The translations under genes and the position numbers were made by a program. The notes under the pieces were generated by a model. That model ran no database searches. It saw nothing but the letters and a program-made list of their open reading frames with translations, and was not told where the DNA came from. Positions 57,708-64,000 of a stretch of DNA of 64,000 bases are shown here, one piece after another (position 1 is the first letter of the stretch; the number at the start of each line of letters is the position of its first letter). The DNA comes from Strongylocentrotus droebachiensis (lineage: Eukaryota > Echinodermata > Echinoidea > Camarodonta > Strongylocentrotidae). The stretch lies in NCBI GenBank assembly GCA_035222895.1, contig JAVYIG010000871.1:124001-188000 (forward strand), in the 5' to 3' direction.

Positions 57708-57873
57708 GGCCCGAATTCACAAAGGAGGTTTGCCGACAAACCTCCTTTTGTTTCGGTTTACCTCCTTTTGTTATTTACAAACCAGGTTAATTTGTAAAAA
57801 AACGCGTCAAAACGCGTCATATGACGTACATAAACCTATGTTTGTCGACAAACCTCCTTTGTGAATTCGGGCC
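57708..57873. mobile_element. 166 bp MITE, GGCCCGAATTCAC termini
   Basis: Terminal inverted repeats of about 33 bp with one mismatch start GGCCCGAATTCACAAAGGAG at both ends and continue into GTTTGYCGACAAAC. The inner AACCTCCTTTTGTT motif is repeated and AACGCGTC is duplicated in tandem. A solo end is at 47393. No target duplication evident. Confidence 0.85.
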
Positions 57874-58424
57874 GCAGGATGTGAAGACGTGAAAAGCCAA
57901 TGGCACGTCACCAAAGCTGAACCGTGTTTAAATAATCTTTCCCTCACCCTAATAATCCTTTATAGGTCGGCGCCAAGGAAAGCCTTAATAACTAAGACTT
58001 AATTTTCCAATGAATATAAATTTTCCAAATGCTTTAAAAATTCAAAGGAATCACAAAATAGTGATGGAAATATATTCGTTCACCATCTCTCTTTTAGATT
58101 GGGTTTTGTCATGTGATGTTACAGGCTTAGTAGTTCGCGCTTGACACACGTAATCGGAGAATTGTTCTTGCGTTGGCACATGTGATATAGTTTCAGTCCA
58201 GGTTCTATCCACCCCATCTCAGGACCCTGGTACGATTACAAAAACAAAAACAACAAAACAACAACAAAACAGAAGAATACAAATTACGATATAATAATGC
58301 AGGCATTCCCGAGGGAATTTTTTATGGGGCGTGTCCTCTCCCAATGTATACCCTTTAAAGAAAACATTTGCCGACAAATCCAATACAAAACAATTTAAAA
58401 ATCGTTTTGTTTTCCATCCGTTAT
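57874..58424. other. Spacer, no gene
   Basis: No gene recognised. A-rich AACAAAACAAC repeats near 58240-58272. Confidence 0.4.
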
Positions 58425-58563
58425 TGACTTTTAGATTAGCACGTCGACATAGTGTACTGCTACGGGTGACGTCATTTTAAGGCTCTGCGGCAATGCCTAA
58501 AGTGTCTTGAAATGACGTCACACGTAGCAGTCCAATATGTAGACGTGCAAATCTAAAAGTGCC
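58425..58563. mobile_element. ~139 bp foldback MITE, ACTTTTAGATT ends
   Basis: Left arm: ACTTTTAGATTAGCACGTCG, ACTGCTACGGGTGACGTCAT. The inverted right arm: ACTTTTAGATTTGCACGTCT, ACTGCTACGTGTGACGTCAT. The arms are nearly complete (about 60 bp each), so the transcript would fold into a long hairpin. Shares ACTTTTAGATT and GACGTC with 11882-12003. The minus frame at 58477-58770 begins within it and is spurious. Confidence 0.85.
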
Positions 58564-58959
58564 TAAAGAACAACCCTTTCTCGGAGGTAGCCTAAAAGAA
58601 AATCCATAACATTGAAATCGTTTTTTTTTTCTCGAAGGAGAGGAGGGCATTAAATGTATGCGATTACATAAGAATAAGCAAGAGGAAGAGAAGGGAATTG
58701 TTCCCTTATGTTTAAGGATGATACTATTAAACAGTACTGATACTCCTTCTTTGTATATCGTATATAACATTGTGCATTAATGTTACTACGCGCTTCAAAT
58801 GTGCTTTTGAAAATGTACCCCGCATTTAATTTTCATCACTGAAGAATAGTTACCATCGCATAATGCATTTGAAGGACTTAATTCAGCGAGGCGAACGTGT
58901 ATGCACCTGGGTCGAGAGAGGGACAAAAGTATAAAATGCATTTTTAAGAATATATAGAG

Positions 58960-59190
58960 GTGTGAGTTGGTCTAGCGGCACGTCTTCGCCTACAAACTAG
59001 CTCAGGCGACCCCGGTTCGAAACTGAGTCACGTCTTTCGGGTGGTGACGATAAAGGTCGGTACCCCAGACGTAAATAATCATATCTGATTGATACACGCC
59101 TGTACAAACCCAATTACACATCCACACACATAGACAGTGACAGAGATTCGAATCTTCAACCTTTTTTTTATAGAGAGTTAAGGAAACGGA
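58960..59190 (+). mobile_element. tRNA-derived SINE
   Basis: A-box-like TGAGTTGGTCTAGCGG (58963-58978) and B box GGTTCGAAACT (59014-59024), 50 bp apart, with an anticodon-arm-like GCCTACAAACTAGCTCAGGC between. A body follows with GGTCGGTACCCCAGACGTAA, ATATCTGATTGATACACGCC and a T-rich end. The head resembles a Ser/Leu-type tRNA, but stems are imperfect, so this is a SINE and not a tRNA gene. Confidence 0.65.
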
Positions 59191-59199
59191 CTCCGAGTC

Positions 59200-60715
59200 C
59201 GAACGCATTCTACCATTTCATTTGTCCCTATAACCCCCTTGATCCACCAATGAGTTTAAGGGGGTCGTCAAACTTAAGCTGGCCTGAAAATATGAACGTC
59301 ATCAGTTGGTGTTACCAACACAAATCCATGTTCGATTTTATTTCGTATCCGCTGTGACGGAGAGCTTATTTCCCACCCTGGTAACACAGATTAGAGGATT
59401 ACTAATGTGAAGGAATACAACCTTTTTCATCCCGCAATAAGACTATCTGGTATCTCCAATTAAAGACGGGGATTATGTGATCAGGCGAAGGATTTCAATT
59501 ACCATTTTCTGGGCAACACAGAGATATATGAAAGAAATTGAAGATGGGATTGAAAATAGGACACAGAGTAATGAATTTCTCGTCAATGATATAAAATAAG
59601 GAAATGAAGAAGAAAAAAAGGTAAAAAGGAATAATAATTTAACAAATATCGTGGATACGATATACCCAGTAGGGTTGCAGGTGAATGAGAGATTAAGGGG
59701 ATCCTGTCTTGCAAGTTTCATAAAAGATTACAGCTGAGCTGAAGATTTATTGGCTAGATCTTAGACTAATCTCAGAAGCAGGAACGAGAGAATCAATGTA
59801 TATTTAAGTCTATACTTACTGTTCCTCCTACATCAGTTTCACATGAATACGATCGCAAATACAGCAAGAAAAAAAATCATCTCATAATGAAATAGGCAAT
59901 TCTTATCATGTAACCAAATAACGAATATTACAGCTTGCCTTACCTTACAACACTTTATGTATGCGATTCGCCTTATGACTATTGAAATACAATTATTCGT
60001 AACAGGTGAATTGAATCATTCTTATCAATGCACTTTACGAAGACGTGTGCATTAAATTTGGTTAAATAATGAAAAGCCTAAACCCTTGTTTCATGGGAGC
60101 AAAGTTACCATTAATTACTGACATGTTACTCGATCTGAACATGATTTCTACAAGCAAGACCTCAGAAAATTCTTCTCGTGTTGATTTCTGTGCAATCGTG
60201 TTCAATTTTAATTTGACAAAATAAGCTCATGAAATAAGGTGATAAATATTTTATACATGTGCCGTCATACATCAGTATTATAATAAACATGACATTTGGA
60301 GTTATATAAAATCATAATTACACAGTGAAATTTTTCGAAGAGATAGGCCTATATAATATTCAATGCGTGCAAATGAATGATAATTTAGACTTCTTTGCAA
60401 AACACGTTTCAAATATATTTTTGATGATTATTAGTGTAAAAAATGCTGACAAGTTGAAACAAAAAGGTTACGAATAGGAAATGTAATTTTCGTACTCATT
60501 TCAATGCATACAACCCGTCCATATAATAATTGTTAATCGTGTTATGTTTTTGTCATGTTATTCTTCTCCCACATTTACATTTAACATTCAGTGTTAAACG
60601 ACCATTTAAGACACAATTTGATAATTAATACGAAAGTCCAAGGCGAATTTGTTTTAAAAACCCTCCAAACCTTACTCTAAACCTTTCATAAAATTGAATA
60701 AACAAATAGAGTGGA
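59200..60715. other. AT-rich spacer, no gene
   Basis: No gene recognised. Confidence 0.4.
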
Positions 60716-60718
60716 TTA

Positions 60719-60888
60719 TACAAATTATACGTGTTTGCGAGTGCATTAGTGAATATGCACTGCATGCAGGTGAAGCCACAGTAGGATAATGAACGAGACT
60801 TGTCGAGTTCATTGTCCGTCTCATTGTGACAGATGCAGTGCATATTCCTAATGCACGAGCTAAAAACATGTATAATTTGTTTTATAAG
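60719..60888. mobile_element. ~170 bp foldback MITE, ACAAATTATAC / GTGCATTAG arms
   Basis: Left: ACAAATTATACGTGTTT, GTGCATTAGTGAATATGCAC, TGCAT. Right, inverted: ACAAATTATACATGTTTTTA, GTGCATTAGGAATATGCACT, GCATCTGTC. Centre hairpin: GGATAATGAACGAGACTTGT against ACAATGAACTCGACAAGTCT. Same outer signature as 47163-47336. Two overlapping minus frames here are spurious. Confidence 0.8.
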
Positions 60889-60889
60889 G

Positions 60890-61962
60890 TGGGTCTACAA
60901 TATGAGTATAAAGTCGAGAAATTGACGGTTGTTATCACCAAAATGCACTCCCCGTACGTACGGTAAAAATGCATGCACGCACACGTGATCCATTTCAACG
61001 CTTTTCATCGGCTACATAATATTGAACCCATTTTATGAAACATAATATCATACGCCTACTCCCACGCACCCGTGCGTGCTAACGCGTTAAAATGTGACAG
61101 ACATGCAACCGCGTCACTTTGCGTTACACTGCAGGTGCTAACGGGCCCAAGGTAAAAATGAAATTGAGTCATAAAAAGGAATGTGGGTCATCAATCTAAA
61201 CTGCCATCACATTTATGATGGGAATTCTGATCATCCCAGCAGGCTTAGCTGATCACTTTTACAGATATACATATGTTCAATACGCCAACGAATAGCTAGT
61301 ATACACCTAACACTTTCGTTTCTTACAGCTTTCATATTAGGATGTTCCAAAGCTCGACACATCTGTATGTTTTGCAAGAATTTGAATAAAGTATTGAAAC
61401 AGAAAATCACAATGATCCGTTTGATAGCTTTATAAAGTATAACTGTAATGGAGGATGCTACTGAAAAATGAGATACAAATCATGTGCAAAGCGGTGAAGA
61501 TCTTTAAGGGGTATGACGGTGAAACTATGCACATCATGAAATTGAATTTCTTTGTTATTTGAAACGTAACTATAAAGGTAAGGCTGTCGACTGAAAATGC
61601 CCTTTGCGGCAAATTGCATACAATGTCTTTTATGTCATATTGGTCAATATAGTAGACCATAGCCAAGACAATATATACCTAGGTTGTTATTGGACTATAA
61701 AGTTATTTGATGGCATATCAGAAAACACAATATATTAACATATAAAAGATACAGACATTCCACTGGCATTCCTGATGTCAGACAAAATATTGTATTTTTC
61801 CTTATGGAGATTAATCTAAGATGGAAAAGTTTGTGAGTGGATTTTATCTTTATTCTAAATTGCGTTCGAACTTTAAACAGAGGACTGCAGATTGCTTTCA
61901 AACCTTGTTTACATGTTGAATACCCACTCTATTCAGGTTTAGTACGTTTTATTGTTTACACC
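60890..61962. other. AT-rich spacer, no gene
   Basis: No gene recognised. A small palindrome CGTACGTACG lies near 60953-60962. Confidence 0.4.
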
Positions 61963-62317
61963 TTAAAGGCATCGTTTAACGATGTTAAATCTGAGATGCA
62001 TGGCCCTACGTATTATCAATGTCTGTGATATGGTTTAATATTGAAGCCCTATAAATTGCGCTTCAAAATGATTATTAAGTGCCTCAACAAAACAAAAAAT
62101 CTTTGAGCGACCGGTTTTACCATACTCATTTTTCTCCAATATAAAAACCGAAATTTCGATTTCCGATCATAAATATCTTGATAATCAGCTAGGCGATCAG
62201 CTTGTAAAAGTCTTAGGATTCCTGACTGACCTAAATAATTATAATTATGATTGCAGCATGACCTAAATCCAGGATTTATTTTCCAGAATCTGGGGCAATG
62301 TTACTGAGTCACTTTAA
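61963..62317 (+). mobile_element. TTAA-flanked ~350 bp repeat, copy C
   Basis: The body is 61967-62313 between TTAA at 61963-61966 and 62314-62317. Direct orientation relative to 24415-24792. Carries AATCTGAGATGCATGGCCCT, GTGTCTGTGA-type (ATGTCTGTGATATGG here), GACCGGTTTTACCATACTCA and TTCCTGACTGACC. About 25-30 bp shorter than the others through internal deletions. Confidence 0.85.
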
Positions 62318-62745
62318 CGATTCTTACTATAAACACGATAAACGAAAAGGAGCGTCTTTTTTTTCTAAAGATAAACATTGCACCCCCTTAATTTATTCAA
62401 GATCAGTTTCAAAAGCAAGAAATGTGTCAGGCTGGAAATATTACAGGATAAGTCACTTGTTTTCACCGACGTTTAGGTGAAAGACAACGAAACGACAGCG
62501 AGAAAAGATCATTTGAGAGGTGTTTCTCTTTCAATTTGTCTTCCTGAATTGATTATAATCCTTTTATATTTATCAGTCGGAAATTGATATGGGTTGATTT
62601 GATTCCCATATTCTGAACGTGATAGACGAGGCATTTCCCTTAATTGTATACCAGGGGCGTATTTTGGGGCCCTTAGAAAGCGTGGGGAAGAATTTCTTGA
62701 TCTATGAATTGTAGGTTGAAGGCTCTTACTTCTGATTACATCTGA
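62318..62745. other. Spacer; possible CAGGGGCGTATTTTGGGG MITE end
   Basis: No gene. CAGGGGCGTATTTTGGGGCC at about 62651 resembles one end of a hAT-like MITE, but the other end is not found. Confidence 0.3.
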
Positions 62746-62746
62746 C

Positions 62747-63211
62747 AAGCAGCCTTTTCACACACAGCTAAAATTATATAAACATGACTAGTATAAACGT
62801 GTTTCGAACGTGTTTAAACTAATCACGAGCCTTTCACACACAGAAATTTCGGTGGGATCGTTAATCGTTTCGTGATTAACTACTGCTCGAAAAATGCGCA
62901 GAAGTGCCATTGCGCATTGAATGTCATGTCACATCAATCAAAGTGCACGCTCCATCCAGTTTAAACACGTTATGAAACACGTTTAAACACGAATAACCTT
63001 TCACACACAAAATGTCAAGCTCACTAGATACGAACTTCGTATCTGCAGCCTGCTTTTAGGGGCGTATGGATCGCGACTTCGTATCTATCCCAACATCGTA
63101 TAAACGATGTTCACACTGGAAAATTTTGTCTATAAACATGTTTAAAACTGCTGAGTGATTCTAATCATCTCTAGATACGATGAATTTTAGCTGTGTGTGA
63201 AAAGGCTGAAG
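62747..63211. mobile_element. 459 bp element with 26 bp perfect TIRs
   Basis: TIRs at 62750-62775 and 63183-63208 are perfectly inverted and start CAGCCTTTTCACACACAGCT. AAG lies directly outside each end (62747-62749 and 63209-63211), a possible 3 bp target duplication. Internally CCTTTCACACACA recurs near 62830 and 62998, and CGTGTTTAAAC words recur in both orientations, so the ends appear to have been reduplicated inside. No open frame. Confidence 0.85.
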
Positions 63212-63511
63212 CTCCGGGCACTTCCATTTGCAAAAGGCGCAGCTAAAAACCAGCTCAGATCATAATATTGATTTAATGATGGGTCAGGCATTAGACACGC
63301 GATGGTGTGGGTGGATGTGCGTGAGTGAGTGTGTGCGTATGTATGGGTGTAATGATGGATGTTGGAAACGTTAAATAAAAACATCTATGAATCTAAATTC
63401 TTTCCGACGTAATGAGGCCCCCATGCTCGTTTACACCTAAGTTGCTCTGACAAACCGACTGCATATTGACTCCTACAGTATATATCTGACCTACTAATGG
63501 CCTTTGGAGGA
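63212..63511. other. Spacer with weak (GT)n
   Basis: GTGTGGGTGG and GTGAGTGAGTGTGTGCG-like patch at about 63305-63345. No gene. Confidence 0.5.
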
Positions 63512-63513
63512 AA

Positions 63514-63710
63514 TGCGATGGCTCAGTTGTAGAGCAGTGGTCTCTTAACCAGGGGGTACCGGGTCGAAACAAAGTCAATACGCTCGTGCTCTTTGGCAAA
63601 GCATCTTTCCCACGGAAATGGACCTAAAGACTTCGGTCCCCTGGATACAATTATAAACATACTTTTGTAATAGCAGTCAGGTATTAAAAACAATAATCAA
63701 TCGATCAAAC
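63514..63710 (+). mobile_element. tRNA-derived SINE (Lys-like head)
   Basis: A box TGGCTCAGTTGTAGAGC (63519-63535), anticodon-arm-like TGGTCTCTTAACCA, B box GGGTCGAAAC (63561-63570). The body is CGTGCTCTTTGGCAAAGCAT, CCACGGAAATGGACC, CTTCGGTCCCCTGGATACAA and the tail is AAAACAATAATCAATCGATC. The TTTGGCAAAGCA...CCCCTGGATA body is the layout of widespread marine-invertebrate tRNA SINEs as I recall them. Confidence 0.75.
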
Positions 63711-63752
63711 ATGCGTGGGAAAGGGAAGTTTTGTTCTGTATCTTGTCGGCCT

Positions 63753-64000
63753 GGGGGTGTTTCACAAAGATCCTAAGTTCAACTTATCTTTAAGTCGCAC
63801 AATTATGGACAGCCATTAGCATCCTTGAAAAGTTTTTTCAAAAGGCTTTAAATGCTGATTCAAATCATTCATATTTTCTATTTTAACGGGAGATTTCATT
63901 TTCTTGATGTGGAATCTATGAAAAGTCTAAAAGAGTTGAATTTTTGCTTTTGAATATATCAAAATAAGGCTACAAATGGCTCTCCATAATATTTAAGTCC
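63753..64000 (+). mobile_element. Left end of a GGGTGTTTCAC-family element, cut by window end
   Basis: GGGGGTGTTTCACAAAGATC, then AAGTTCAACTT, CGCACAATTATGGAC and GCCATTAGCAT correspond in order to the inverted right arm of 9577-9850. The rest lies beyond the window. Confidence 0.5.

Noticed and set aside
58963..59035. Functional tRNA gene
   Set aside because: A and B boxes are present but the acceptor, D and anticodon stems do not pair well and a SINE body follows directly.
63514..63590. Functional tRNA-Lys gene
   Set aside because: The B box is off-consensus and no acceptor stem closes; a SINE body and A-rich tail follow.

Overview
The window looks like non-coding, repeat-dense DNA from a marine invertebrate deuterostome, most likely an echinoderm and perhaps a sea urchin. 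The grounds are a low overall GC content, the absence of any long open reading frame, tRNA-derived SINE remnants, frequent purine/pyrimidine microsatellites, and many short inverted-repeat transposons whose termini I recall as common in echinoderm and other marine-invertebrate genomes. The species assignment is inference. I find no intact protein gene, no rRNA and no functional tRNA. The longest uninterrupted frames (about 120 codons) have no recognisable domain and mostly lie in GA/CT, G/C or AT tracts.

The supportable content is mobile-element biology. (1) Eleven elements in four families are bounded by TTAA (7053-7681, 14343-15076, 22646-23424, 30282-30821, 24415-24792, 35534-35906, 61967-62313, 12735-12918, 24797-24993, 41445-41630, 56756-56944; two copies have a decayed boundary). 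They are candidate non-autonomous piggyBac-type elements and add up to about 4.5 kb. (2) A 3.3 kb foldback element (32196-35507) has arms built of about 325-360 bp tandem subrepeats around a captured, coding-like fragment (33906-34240). A neighbouring duplicate of the target preserves the empty site and shows a 3 bp target duplication. (3) A hAT-like element (26095-26610) has perfect 16 bp termini and an 8 bp target duplication, and is filled almost entirely with G, T, A and C homopolymers. (4) Other foldback/MITE elements lie at 9577-9850, 11882-12003, 26775-26929, 31513-31690, 44364-44462, 47163-47336, 57708-57873, 58425-58563, 60719-60888 and 62750-63208. (5) Two degenerate transposon genes are recognisable only by reading across frameshifts: a non-LTR retrotransposon C-terminus at 12105-12315 (-), and a Crypton-like/DUF3504 tyrosine-recombinase pseudogene at 46140-47072 (-). 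The latter is split by a perfect 41 bp-arm hairpin.

Layout. 0-7 kb: AT-rich DNA with GA tracts and SINE remnants. 7-15.1 kb: two CpG-dense TTAA elements, smaller MITEs, a retrotransposon relic and a 490 bp pyrimidine tract. 15-23.4 kb: sparse, with a local triplication at 19.6-21.4 kb. 23.9-25.3 kb: a 158 bp-period tandem array with two TTAA elements inserted in one unit. 26-30.8 kb: homopolymer element, microsatellites and a 129 bp duplication. 31.5-36.45 kb: a duplicated segment carrying the foldback element, ending in a promoter-like block (CRE and inverted CCAAT). 36.5-45 kb: mostly unannotatable. 45.7-48.6 kb: recombinase pseudogene and a cluster of hairpins. 49-64 kb: microsatellites, a degenerate minisatellite, SINEs and more MITEs. 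No metabolic or operon-type cooperation between genes can be described. The functional story is nested transposon insertion, and the insertions can be partly ordered from the sequence.
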